A model generated the notes under the pieces. It searched no databases, was not told the DNA's origin, and saw only the letters and a list, made by a program, of their open reading frames with translations. Shown here one piece after another: positions 53,701 to 64,000 of a stretch of 64,000 bases of DNA; the first letter of the stretch is position 1; each line of letters opens with the position of its first letter. The DNA is taken from positions 31,178,001-31,242,000 of the forward strand of contig BSWB01000006.1 of the NCBI GenBank assembly GCA_033239125.1, given 5' to 3'. The translations under genes and the position numbers were made by a program. This DNA is from Fagopyrum homotropicum (lineage: Eukaryota; Streptophyta; Magnoliopsida; Caryophyllales; Polygonaceae).

Positions 53701-54452
53701 GAAAGAGAGATCCCATCAGTAGTCGTAAACTCCTTTATGTTTTTGCGATTTCTTCTTCCCGTGGCAATGCGGTGGAAGTACTTTGAGTTTGCATCAATAT
53801 TTTTGAGGTGATTATTTTTTGTTCTCTGTCTCCAATGCCTTTGTTGAAAAGAAAGTAATCGCATTTGTTTAGTTGTAAATTCGTTTGTAGCATGTCGTTT
53901 CTTTGGTTAAGGGTAAATTGATTATTGCTCTGAAATTCTTCGAGTTTTGCTTCAATCTCCTTGAGTTGTTTAAAAATGTTCCCGAAATTCGTTTTGCTCC
54001 ATTCTTTGTTTTTTGTTTTCGTTAGGTAGGTTTTCTTTGTGAGATTGTATATTTCATTACCGGGGAAATTAGCTCTCCAGGTTTGTTTAACTAGATTTTC
54101 AAAAGATTTTCGTTTTGTCCTCATCATTTCAAACTTAAAAGGTTGGGGTGTAAAAACTTTTAAATCAGAAATATCAAGGGAAATTTGGCAATGGTCTAAT
54201 ATGGTGAAATTATGGTTTTTTGTTTTTAGCTGGGGAAACCATTGAAGGATTTGGTTATGAACTTGGACACGGTCAAGCTTTTCAAGAATATTATTGGACC
54301 CATTACGATTTTTCCTCCAAATGAAAGGGTTGCCGGTAGTACGTACGTCCTCGAGGTTGCAAATGTCTTTAAAATTCAGGAGTCTATTGAATCTGTTTGT
54401 ATTAATTAGTGCTCCACCAAGTTTTTCCGAATGTTGTTGGATTTCATTCAGA
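50774..54452 (-). pseudogene. LINE-2, main part: RNase H, zinc-binding region, RT and endonuclease C-part
   Basis: Minus strand. 3' tail as a T-run at 50774-50782. RNase H 50807-51325 (INLNFDRSKLVSGITSSGYV, EGDNLCVIKALQ, REINCVVDRLIHLGA, end ALGWTTSRR). zf-RVT 51589-51855 (WKLDTQPKIKNLLWKLSQNG, FECPFSKQ). RT thumb about 51950-52450 in broken frames. RT palm 52460-53130 with FADDMIIFVKAN (about 52770-52800) and VDWNFIIRVLEKLGF. RT fingers 53028-53864 with HTFITLIPKIDNPTTTNHFR and RPISLYSTVYKIIAKIITNR. Endonuclease C-part 53735-54452 with LEDVRTTGNPFIWRKNRNGS and LDRV. Frameshifts and stops are present (e.g. near 53028-53130, 51855-52460). LTR-RT 2 interrupts it at 54453-54457. Likely the same family as LINE-1. 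Confidence 0.92.
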
Positions 54453-54457
54453 TCTCC

Positions 54458-55274
54458 TGATGCGCCCTTGACCCCTATGTCCCAACATGAGGAAGACGAG
54501 GCACTCCAGGTTCGCTCTGATGGACCGCTCACCCGTTCATGTGCTAAGGCAATCGTTCAAGCTACCGGCTCCATCATTAGCCGCACCGTTGCTTGTCACG
54601 GACCCATTGGTTGCAAACCATGCCTCTACGCCACTATGACATGAAGTTTGTCAAGCCGGCAGCGTTCCGGCGCATTTTTCGCATTTCCGTATTTTAGCGT
54701 TTTGTAATAATATGTCTTTTTATTTTCGGATTATTAATTTCCGGGACTTTATTTTCGGAACTTAATTTCCCGAATTTAAGTTTAGACTTTTGGTTTCGAA
54801 GTTTAATTTGGAAACTTAATTCCGAACTTAAATTCTCAACCGTTCATATTTTTAGGTGTTTCATTTTCGGAACTTAAATTCCGACTTTATTTCCGACCCT
54901 TTGTGTGGCCTTCATCCACTATATAAGGGGATGCTTGGCTCATTTATAAACCATGTTCACTTTGAATAAGTATTGAGAAGTATTTTCCTCCTACTTACTT
55001 GAGCATCAATCCCTCTTCCAATCCTCTCAAAGTTCTTCTTTTGGATCTTCGATCCAAACTCAACCACATTTGAGGGTTCTTCAAGAACCAACTCAACCGA
55101 CCACTTCAAGGCTTGATCGATCAATCTAGATCGACTCATCCATTCAACTTCCACATCCATCTCTAAGCTTCCGCAACCCATCTTCAATCGCATTCGCACT
55201 TCAACTAAGGAGTAGTTGAGCTTCAGCTTGATCTAGATCCGGAATATTTCATTGACGTGTCCAAGGACGCATCA
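54458..55274 (+). repeat. 5' LTR of LTR-RT 2
   Basis: TGATGCGCCC...GGACGCATCA, 817 bp. TATA box CACTATATAAGGGG at about 54917-54930. The first 180 or so bases encode a version of the pol C-terminal tail. In the middle TTTTCGGAACTTAA/TTCCGAACTTAA words recur in both orientations (about 54730-54890), a low-complexity U3 array. Confidence 0.95.
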
Positions 55275-55277
55275 AAT

Positions 55278-55289
55278 TGGCATCAGAGC
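55278..55289 (+). promoter_or_regulatory. Primer binding site of LTR-RT 2
   Basis: TGGCATCAGAGC, initiator Met tRNA site with one change (C for T at position 4) against TGGTATCAGAGC of LTR-RT 1. Confidence 0.85.
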
Positions 55290-56022
55290 AAAGGGATCTA
55301 AGTTAAGTTATCTTTACTCTTGTTTTTGTGCGTTATCATATTCATCCTTTTTGCCTTTTGTTCATCATCATCTTCATCTCGTTCTTCGCATCTTTATCCA
55401 CGTTCTTGAAATTTTTTTTTTCTCAATCCATTTGGCAAAGCAAATTTAGGAGATTTTTAGTTTGCCATCAAACCATTAATAAAAAAAACGTTTTTTTTCC
55501 TCACCCAATCCGACATTTTTGTTAATCAATTTCACCATTTTCTTGAAATTTTTTTGTTGATAAAATCGGATATCACGCCTTTTGATATTCCAAAAACAAA
55601 GCAAAAACTCTTCAAAAAAAACGGATTTGTTTCAAAGAAAAGTGGATTCATCTCTTGCATTCCAAAGGTTGCATTCAAAAGTTTCAAAAAAAACAATTCC
55701 ACAAAAACAAAAGTAAAAGATTTCCGGCAAACCGGTCCATCCGAAAAATCGGATTTTTGAAAAGGTCAAAGACCAAAGCAAGTAAAACTTGCCGATAAAC
55801 AATCCATCCATTTCCTATCTCTCCATTTTCTTACAAGTTGCAAATTTTCTCTTGATTTTGTGTGCATTTTGGTTCAAATTTGTTGGATTTGCCTTCCTTG
55901 CCTAACCGCCACACGGCCTTCCCAAAGGTAGAACCTTAACGCACTTAAACTTGGGTAACGTTGACTTAACTTGTCACCTTGCTCATTTGATTGCTTGCAA
56001 ATTTGTGTCTAATTTTGGAGTT
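55290..56022 (+). other. 5' leader of LTR-RT 2
   Basis: Untranslated leader, alignable by eye with that of LTR-RT 1 (GATATTCCAA, GGCAAACCGGTCCATCCGAAA, GGATTTGCCTTCCTTGCC). No separate gene. An upstream ATG at 55951 is in frame with gag, but the conserved start MTNVEM is at 56023. Confidence 0.6.
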
Positions 56023-59000
56023 ATGACTAACGTCGAAATGGGAAATTCTCAGGACTCTCGTGAAAGGCAAGAACTCACTACTTTGACCGAAGAAAATGCC
56101 TCACTTCGGCAAGAAATTAAAGCTTTGAAGGCCCAAATGCTTACCCTTACGACCGCCCCACCGAATCTAAATGGAGCCTTGGTCGATGCTTCCACATCCG
56201 ATGGACGTCGCAAAGGCAAAGGTATATTGGGAGCCGAACCATCTAACGGTCGATGGCTTGCCTCCGTCATTGAAAATCAAAGGCCCTTACAAGATGACGG
56301 TCATGAGTCCCACAATGAAAGTGACATGCACCTTGACCCTTCTCCGAATGATTTGCTATATGTTGACACGGAGAATCGGCAAAAGCGTTATGAGCACAAC
56401 CGACGTAAGTATGGCAATTCCCCTCCTCCATCTAGTGCCCAACGCACCAATCGTCCCTCCCGGGTTGATGACCGGTACCATCATCAAACAAATGATCGCT
56501 CTCAACGTCCCGAGAATGATCGGTCCGGAAAACGCCGTCAACGGCATATCCGGCAACCGATGTATCATCATTATGAAGAGTATGATGAGAGAGATGACTT
56601 TGATGAGTTCTCCGATGATGAGTCGGACTTGGAACGGGTGGCACATGTCCGTCCATGACACCCACCCATCCGTGAGCCTTTTGAGAACCAAGATCGAGGA
56701 GAAGAATGGTTGCGTCGTCCTAACCCACCAAGACGTCCGCAACCTAATCATGGGCGCCAACGGCAAACGATGGCCACCGGCAAGCCCATCACGAGGAGGC
56801 ATACATGGCACCACCCCGACCGGATCCCTACCGAGCTCGTAGGGAAGGTAAGGTTAAATTTCCAATATTTTATGGTGAATATGATCCTTGTGCTTTTCTT
56901 GATTGGGCACAGGATATGAAAAGAGTTATAAAGCATTGCCAGTATGAGGAATATGAGAAAATCGAAGCGGCGACCCTTTACTTTGAGGGTGATGCAAAAT
57001 CTTGGTGGAACCGGTACGAGACCAACCGTAAGAACCTAGGATGGGCACCGGTTGCGACATATGATCAATTGATCTATGTCATGACTAAGAAGTACGTGCC
57101 CGACGACTTCAAAAACGACATACGGTTGCAAATTTTCGAATTCCAACAAGAAAGTCTCAATCCGGTGGCTTACTTAGCCAAGCTTGAGGATATACATATG
57201 AAGGCCGGCATCTCGGCCTCCGCCTCCGCCCTTCGAACCAGATTCATGAGCGGCCTTAATCCGTCAATCCGGCGCCCCCTCGAGATTGTCTCATACAAGG
57301 ACTTGGGAGCCTTATGCCATGCCGCCATGAAACTTCACAAGCAACAACTCGAAACGCCTTGATATTCAAGGTATAATTCTTCATCTAGTCAATATGCTTA
57401 TACCTCTAATCCCCGTTCTCGAGATGTTTCTAGTTCTCAAGATTCCGGAGCCGCTAAAGGATCCCCACGGATGAGTCAACCCACCCGACAAGCGGCTACC
57501 GAGAAATCACCATATCGTGGCACCGTTGCTCCACCATAAACGTCTCCGGGCCGACCCCAACAAGGATCTCAAACGGTGGCCCGCCCAAGAGAACCCGTGC
57601 GTTTCAAATGTAGCGGGTTTGGTCATGTCCAACGTGATTGCCCGAACACCAAGCGGGTGATGTTTGCCAACTCATCATATGACGATGGCGAAGATGAATA
57701 TAATGGTAATATCCTCTTGGAAGATGACCAAGATGCCGACCCCTACTATGGCATGGAGCCATGCGACGACCAACTTGCTTGCGATCCAGCACAACCAGGT
57801 AAGTTTGCTCTTGTCTCTCGTCGCATTTTGGCTATAAAAGAGCATCTCCCTATTGACCAACGCGAGAATCTCTTCCACTCTCGTTGCTTGGTCAATGACA
57901 CTAGTCTCTCTTATCATCGATGGGGGTTCGTGTTGTAATATTGTCAACGAAAAAGTGGTAAAACACTTTAAGTTGCCTACAACCCCCCACCCACAACCTT
58001 ATGGACTCCAATGGATTTCCGATAAGGCAAGTGACACCGTCACAGGACAAGCGTGGGTGACGTTTTCTATTGGCGCCTATGTTGATAAGGTCCTTTGTGA
58101 TGTTATCAAAATGGACGCCACACATGTATTTTTGGGACGACCATGGCAATTTGACCGTAAAACTTTTCATGATGGTTATCTCAACCGGTACATGTTTCAA
58201 TATAGTGGAAAACGGATCACACTTTTCCCTATGACTCCGCAAGAAATTTTAGTTGACTATGCAGAACGAAAGAGGCAACAAGTTATCGATGACACAACTA
58301 AGGTGTCGGCAACATTGGACTCTCCTCGAACCTCTCCCGATGTTGTGAATGCTCATACTTCCGGATCCCGTTCCTCCGGCCCTAAGGTTCATGCTACCTA
58401 AGCAAGAGGTAGTAAGAGTATTGTCCCTACACATGCACCTCCCGCTCCTACCATTCAAGGGCGATGTGAGCCACGAATCCTTTTGGCTCGACGGCATGAT
58501 TTGACACCGGTCATGGAAGGTAAGTTTCCTTGTTTCTTACTTGTCCCATTTTCTCACGACCCGAGTAACGTGCCACACGAGGTGTCTTTGTTGTTGTCCG
58601 AATTTCTGGACATTTTGACCGACAAACTACCACCCGGCTTGCCACCAATCCAAGGAATTGAGCACCAAATCGACTTGGTGCCCGGCGCGTCTTTGCCCAA
58701 CCGTGCTGCATACCGTGCAAGTCCGGAAGAGACCAAGGAGCTACAACGCCAAGTCCAAGAGCTCCTAGACCGGGGATATGTTCGTGAGTCTTTGTCTCCA
58801 TGTGCTGTGCCGGTCATACTTGTGCCCAAGAAAGACCGATCTTGGCGGATGTGCGTCGATTGCCGAGCCATCAATCAAATTACCGTCAAGTACCGTCATC
58901 CGATCCCGTGCCTCGATGATATGTTGGACGAGCTCAATGGCGCCACCATATTCTAAAAGATCGATCTCCGGAGCGGATACCATCAAATCCGCCATTTGGT

Positions 59001-61353
59001 CTTTACGAATGGCTTGTCATGCCATTTGGTCTCTCCAACGCCCCGTCCACATTCATGTGCCTCATGAACCACGTTTTGCGCCGATTTTTGGGTATTTTTG
59101 TAGTAGTTTACTTTGATGATATCCTTGTCTCTAGTAAGTCTTTGGATTAACACATCGGGCACCTTCGCCAAGTGCTCGAGTGCCTTAGACTAGAGCAATT
59201 ATTTGTCAATTTGGAGAAATGTGTCTTTTGCTCGGACACCACAATTTTTCTTGGTTATGTCGTGTCTAAGGACGGACTACGAGTGGACGAATCAAAACTT
59301 CGCGCCATTCGGGAATGGCCTACTCCAACTACAACCACCATGGTTTGAGCCTTTCTCGGCTTAGCGGGCTTCTATCGACGCTTTGTCAAGGACTTTAGCT
59401 CGATAGTGGCACCGTTACATTAGCTTACTAATAAAGGTGTCACATTTGTGTGGCGTGACACCCATGCTCGAGCGTTTGAGTCGCTAATGCGCCACTACTC
59501 CAACTCCCCAACTTTTCGAAAACCTTCGAGGTGGAGTGTGACGTATCTAATGTGGGCATTGGGGGGGGGGGGTTCTCCTACAAGAGAATCGGCCCATTGC
59601 TTACTTTAGCAAAAAACTTTCCGGTCCCTCACTCAACTATCCAACTTATGACAAGGAACTATATGCTTTAGTTCGTTGTCTAAAAATATGGCAACATTAC
59701 TTGTGGCCGAAGGAGTTCGTGATTCATTCGGATCATGCGGCTCTTTCGTATCTCAAGGGTCAAACTACTTTGAGTCGGCGCCGTGCTAGTTGGGTAGAAT
59801 TTTTTGAGACCTTTCAGTATGTCATTCGACATAAGAAAGGTAAAGAGAATGTGGTAGCCGAAGCCCTTTCTCGCCGATATATCCTTCTTGTGCATATGGA
59901 CGCCAAGATCCATGGCTTTGCTCTTATCAAAGAGTTATATGCCACGGATCTTGACTTCAAGGATATATTTGCTCAATGCCTTGACCTCCGAGAGCATGAG
60001 TCTTTCTTTATAAACGATGGCTACTTATTCCGTGCGGGCAAACTTTGTATTCCGCGCTCGAGTATTCGTTATTTGTTGATAAAGGAGGCCCATGAGGGTC
60101 GTTGTCACTTCGGTGCTACCAAGACTCTCGCCGCTCTACAAGAGCACTTCTTTTGGCCCTGGATGCGCAAGCATGTGACACGGTTTTGCACAATTTGCAT
60201 CACATGTCACCATGCAAAATCGCGCCAAGGTCCGGATGGATTGTATTCTCCTTTGCCTATATCAATGAGATCTTGGAAGGATCTTTCTATGGACTTTGTG
60301 GTTGGCCTACCCATGTCAAAACGAGGCAAAGACTCCATCTTCGTGGTAGTCGATCGTTTTTCAAAAATGGCACATTTTATTGCATGTAAGAGCACACAAA
60401 ATGCTAGCGAAGTAGTTACCCTTTTCTTTGACAATGTTATGCGCTTACATGGAATACCGCGCTCCATCCTTAGTGATCGGGACGTAAAGTTTGTGAGCCA
60501 TTTTTGGAAAACCTTATGGAGGAAACTTGGAACCAGCTTGTTGTTTTCAAGTAGCTATCATCCCCAAACCGATGGTCAAACGGAGGTGACCAATCGGACT
60601 CTCGGCGCTCTACTTAGAGCGACCCTTAGGAACAACCCACGCAAGTGGGAGGACTTACTTTCTATTGTGGAGTTTTCGTATAATAGGTCTCGACACTCGG
60701 CAACCAAGCTTTCACCTTTTGAAGTTGTCTACGGCCTTAATCCACACACCCCGATGGACTTCACTCCACGTCCACTCAAAGACGGAGAACACATCACCGG
60801 AGCAAGTCGTGCCGCTCACATCATTGAGCTTCATGAGCGGATTAGGACACAACTCCAACGGCGTGCCGATCAACTTGCCTTACAACGCAACAAAGGGCGC
60901 CGTCCACTCTCATTCGAGCCCGGTGATCTTGTTTGGCTCCACTTAAGGAAGGAGCGTTTTCCATCTCGCCGCAAAGGCAAGCTCTCGGACCGCGGTGATG
61001 GATCATTCCGCATCTTATCCCGCCATGGCCCGAATGCATACAAGTTGCAGCTTCCGGACGACTATGGCGTGCACCCGACGTTCAATGTCAAGGATCTTGC
61101 ACCATACATTGAGCCCCTATTTGACGACGGTGAAACGGGAACGTTTCACATCCAAGATGGGGGGACTGATGCGCCCTTGACCCCTATGTCCCAACATGAG
61201 GAAGACGAGGCACTCCAGGTTTGCTCCGATGGACCGCTCACCCGTTCCTGTGCTAAGGCAATCGCTCAAGCTACCGGCTCCATCATTAGCCGCACCGTTG
61301 CTTGTCACGGACCCATTGGTTGCAAACCATGCCTCTACGCCACTATGACATGA
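56023..61353 (+). pseudogene. Gag-Pol pseudogene of LTR-RT 2
   Basis: Recognisable in order: gag start MTNVEMGNSQDS, gag core FYGEYDPCAFLDWAQDM (about 56865), knuckle FKCSGFGHVQRDC (about 57603), protease IIDGGSCCNIV (about 57915), RT VILVPKKDRSWRMCVD (about 58815), YFDDILVSS (about 59110), integrase with D (SMDFVVGLP), D (SDRDVKF), E (TDGQTEV) in a clean 550-aa stretch 59701-61353. Breaks seen: TGA 56656 (Trp lost), shift near 56740-56800, TGA about 57360, TAA about 57537, 1-nt shift near 57905, TAA 58399, TAA about 58954, a deletion after YHQIR near 58993 removing part of the RT core, TAA about 59148, TGA about 59346, TAG about 59421, a deletion near 59483, and a G-run at 59563-59575. Not functional as a whole. 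The integrase plus tail remains open. Confidence 0.93.
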
Positions 61354-61988
61354 AGCTTGTCAAGCCGGCACCGTTCCGGTGCATTTTCTGTATTTTAGCG
61401 TTTTGTAATAATAAGTCTTTTTATTTTTTGATTATTAATTTCCGGGACTTTATTTTCGGAACTTAATTTCCCGAATTTAAGTTTAGACTTTTGGTTTCGG
61501 AATTTAATTCGGAAGCTTAATTCCGAACTTAAATTCTCAAGCTTTCATATTTTTAGGTGTTTCATTTTCGGAACTTAAATTCCGACTTTATTTCCATCAT
61601 TTAATTTTCGACCCTTTGTATGACCTTCATCCACTATATAAGGGGATGCTTGGCTCATTTGTAAAGCATGTTCAATTTGATTAAGTATTGAGAAGTATTT
61701 TCCTCCTACTTACTTGAGCATCAATCCCTCTTCCAATCCTCTCAAAGTTCTTCTTTTGGATCTTCGATCCAAACTCAACCACATTCGAGGGTTCTTCAAG
61801 AACCAACTCAACCGACCACTTCAAGGCTTGACCGATCAATCTAGATCGACTCATCCATTCAAATTCCGCATCCACTCTAAGCTTCCGCAATCCATCTTCA
61901 ATCGCATTCGCACTTCAACTAAGGAGTAGTTGAGCTTCAGCTTGATCTAGATCCGGAATATTTCATTGACGTGTCCAAGGACGCATCA
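61167..61988 (+). repeat. 3' LTR of LTR-RT 2
   Basis: 822 bp with the same ends. It contains the pol stop at 61351-61353. It differs from the 5' copy by substitutions throughout and by indels (GCGCATTTTTCGCATTTCCG versus GTGCATTTTCTG; extra CATCATTTAATTTTCGAC near 61594). TATA TATATAAGG at about 61635. Confidence 0.95.
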
Positions 61989-61993
61989 TCTCC

Positions 61994-62413
61994 GAGGATA
62001 ATGCAAGAAATATCAGAATTAAGGATGAAATGAGATAATGGTTTTGAAAACTGTTTTTTTGAGTTTTCTTGTGGGGGGGCATACGCAAATATGATATTCA
62101 TTTTATGATCCGTCATTTTACATGAAAATTCGACATAGATGAACCAATCATCTTTGAATTTAAGGGAGATTGTTTGATTTCGGAGTTGGAATTCCTTTCA
62201 TAGGAGACATAAGCCTCCAGCTCTTCCGCTTGCAGGACAGTAAATCATATTATCAAAGCCGGCATACTTTCAAAGCTTGTCATTTGGTGATTTTTCCGAA
62301 TTTGTTTCGGCTAGGGCAATAATGCTGATTTTGTGGATTTTTCAGACTGCTTCGAGGTTTGTCCAGAGTTTATTCCGGCCCATACCTCTAATATTCCAAA
62401 AGCTTATTATCAT
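61994..62413 (-). pseudogene. LINE-2 endonuclease N-part (continues from 54452 across LTR-RT 2)
   Basis: The minus strand opens MIISFWNIRGMGRNKLW at 62413, the classic start of plant LINE ORF2 (I.SWN.RG). It then has IIALAETNSE (catalytic Glu region), AGGLCLL, FIYVEFSCK, NIIFAYAPPQE, and ends CIILGDLNEI at the LTR-RT 2 target site, continuing into QQHSEKLGG at 54452. Three in-frame TGA codons (after LEAV, after DKL, after GLCLL), at least two where Trp is expected, mark decay. It is an APE-type endonuclease that would nick target DNA. Confidence 0.9.
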
Positions 62414-64000
62414 AGGTACACAAAAATGATACTTTTTTGTGATGTGATAGGATCAGGTGTCTTATTTTTGACATTATAGTCTGTGAATGTGTTTAGTAAC
62501 GATGATTGTAAAATCAGAATGATCGATAAAATTGGTTCTTTAGTCCGAACAAAAGTAAAAAGGCCACCTAGCCAAAGGACGATCCAAATATCATGTTTAA
62601 CTTGATAGAAAAAATAGTTTTTTTGATAACGAAAATAATACATAGAACTACTCTTGAATTCAGATTGTAGATTCAAATAAAAGTGAGATATAAACCCACT
62701 TAGGATTATAGGTCGAAAAAATTTGAGTATATAGTTAGGGATGATGGTTCTCAAATAACCAAAACAGAGACTTCTATGGTAGGATAAGCTTTCAGAAGAA
62801 TAGATAGCCAAGAGGAGGGGCCGGCTTGGCTTCATTCCACTTTTTTGTTTTATTATCAGTATAGTTTTTGCATACAAGCGAAGAATTACTTTTTGGTAAA
62901 TAAATGTCAAAAAGCTGACATAAATAATCAAGCCAAAAAGCGTCATTAGAGCATTTACAGTTTTTAATGTATTTAATATTGGAATTTTGAATTCTTTGTG
63001 CTTGGAAAAACTATGGGGATGTACCCACCAATTGAAGGGTATTAAGAGTTGACAAGTCAACACAATAAAAGAAGTATGAGTCCTATTTTGCTAAGGAACC
63101 TGATTATGGTAGAATTATCCTTTGGTATTAACAGTCGGTTGTGTTGACAGGTCAACACAAAAAAGGCACGATGAGGTATCGAGTTTTCAAACACGTCGAC
63201 AAAAACACGTTTAGTGTAGATCTTTTTCCATTCCTTTTGAGACATGAAAAAACATGAATTAATCAACATAGGAGACAAGTTTTGAGTTACGTGACAGAGG
63301 AGAAAACTCTTCAACAACATATATATTGATAATAGCGTGAAGCTAATGAATCTAGGTAGACTTTAATGGAAACAAACACACAGATCATACATAGTTTTTG
63401 AAGACAGCAGCACACCAATGTAGAATTTGACATTTTGAGAGCTTGGAGCATGAATTTTGTCCATACAAAAATTTTAGTCATATGATCCGCAAGATATAAA
63501 GTTTTTATATTTTGGATTGAGCTCCTTTCAGAAATGATATCAGGATTTGAGCTGCATCTTATTCATATTTATATAATTTGTGTAATTCACTAGCACACCA
63601 AATAAGAGGCCAGAGGTGCTTGGTTGCCTCGCAAAGCAGAGTGAGAAGCAACAATTCCTTGTTTGAAGGATGACAGTAGTAGATTGTTTTATAATTTTAA
63701 AGAGGTCAGCCCACAAGAAAATGGACCAACCAAATATAGCATCAATTGTGGTACCCAGCTTTGAATGAGGAAAAGAACGCAAAAACATAAATATTGATAT
63801 GAAAGTTGTGAATAATTGGTCAACATGATAACAAGTGAATTGAAAGCAACACAGATGATTAAACACATATAATCATATAGAGAGAGTACATCAACGAGCC
63901 TGATCAGTAGGCATACAAGGTTCGAAAGAGCGGTGACACCCACATCAAGTAGGACTAGAGATAGTGAGGAATCGAGATTTAAAGTCGCAAAAAGCCAAAA
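62414..64000 (-). other. Unassigned, possibly LINE-2 ORF1/5' region
   Basis: ORF1 and 5' UTR of LINE-2 would be expected here on the minus strand. Open stretches exist (62410-63063, 217 codons; 63057-63320 with SQKEWKKIYTKRVFVDVFEN) but I recognise no DUF4283 or CCHC motif. A palindromic GTTGACAAGTCAAC at 63049 recurs as GTTGACAGGTCAAC at 63142, each followed by ACAA; these contain TTGAC (W-box-like) cores. No other gene found. Confidence 0.35.

Larger units (their letters stand above)
54458..61988 (+). mobile_element. LTR-RT 2: degenerate Ty3/gypsy element, 7.5 kb, related to LTR-RT 1
   Basis: 5' LTR 54458-55274, primer binding site 55278-55289, gag-pol remnants 56023-61353, 3' LTR 61167-61988, target duplication TCTCC at 54453-54457 and 61989-61993. 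Ends, primer site, polypurine tract and protein order are as in LTR-RT 1 and the proteins are clearly alike, so it is a sister family. The LTRs have diverged visibly (many substitutions, a roughly 10-bp loss and a roughly 15-bp gain in the 3' copy), so the insertion is clearly older. Confidence 0.95.

Noticed and set aside
59701..61353. The 550-codon ORF as an independent integrase gene
   Set aside because: It is the undamaged end of the LTR-RT 2 pol frame; it starts mid-RNase H without its own start context.
62410..63063. 217-codon ORF as a gene
   Set aside because: It overlaps the LINE-2 ORF2 start in another frame and lacks recognisable domains; kept only as an unassigned stretch.
1..64000. 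CRISPR arrays, rRNA or tRNA genes
   Set aside because: No regularly spaced short repeats with unique spacers and no recognisable rRNA or tRNA sequence were seen on either strand.

Overview
This is a eudicot-like plant nuclear window. The evidence is spliced GT-AG genes for a plant kinesin, a plant O-fucosyltransferase and a small plant-type membrane/coiled-coil protein, embedded in a dense nest of plant transposable elements: L1-type LINEs with an RNase H domain, Ty3/gypsy elements primed by initiator-Met tRNA, a plant mariner with TA target duplications, a PIF/Harbinger-like element, a Helitron-like element and several MITEs. No bacterial-type features, rRNA, tRNA or CRISPR were seen.

Layout. 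1-1391: 5' part of a KIN-4-type kinesin gene (minus strand, runs out of the window on the left). 2.4-9.6 kb: LINE remains, comprising LINE-1 (5'-truncated, 15-bp target duplication), a LINE RNase H relic, and LINE-3 (ORF1 plus endonuclease) split by a solo LTR. 9.9-11.9 kb: two TIR elements. 12.3-14.6 kb: retroposon A, with a poly(A) tail, a 14-bp target duplication and no recognisable transposition protein. 15.3-17.0 kb: a two-exon gene for a 118-aa protein. 17.8-20.7 kb: a PIF/Harbinger-like element carrying a leucine-rich-repeat gene fragment. 21.8-26.1 kb: a probable Helitron (minus strand) carrying calmodulin, ERF-VII-like and LINE fragments. 26.1-35.7 kb: LINE-4 interrupted by an apparently intact 7.7-kb Ty3/gypsy element (LTR-RT 1, one uninterrupted 1831-aa gag-pol reading frame, near-identical LTRs). 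35.7-37.4 kb: LINE-5 on the plus strand. 37.6-41.1 kb: a ten-exon O-fucosyltransferase gene. 42.3-42.8 kb: a fold-back MITE. 43.6-46.1 kb: retroposon B, which shares its 3' end with retroposon A but seems to have a different 5' body. 46.2-50.7 kb: a 4.5-kb mariner-like element with a broken transposase. 50.8-62.4 kb: LINE-2 interrupted by a degenerate 7.5-kb Ty3/gypsy element (LTR-RT 2). 62.4-64.0 kb: unassigned, possibly the LINE-2 5' region.

How the parts relate. Only three host genes look functional (kinesin, 118-aa protein, O-fucosyltransferase). The rest is transposons in transposons: all three LTR insertions recognised with confidence or moderate support (LTR-RT 1, LTR-RT 2, solo LTR) sit inside LINE coding sequence, and removing them makes the LINE reading continuous across the target duplication. 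Retroposons A and B have no visible enzymes of their own, and their 3' termini resemble the LINE 3' termini in the window, which suggests LINE-driven mobilisation. All boundaries and homologies were read by eye; none was checked by alignment software or a database.
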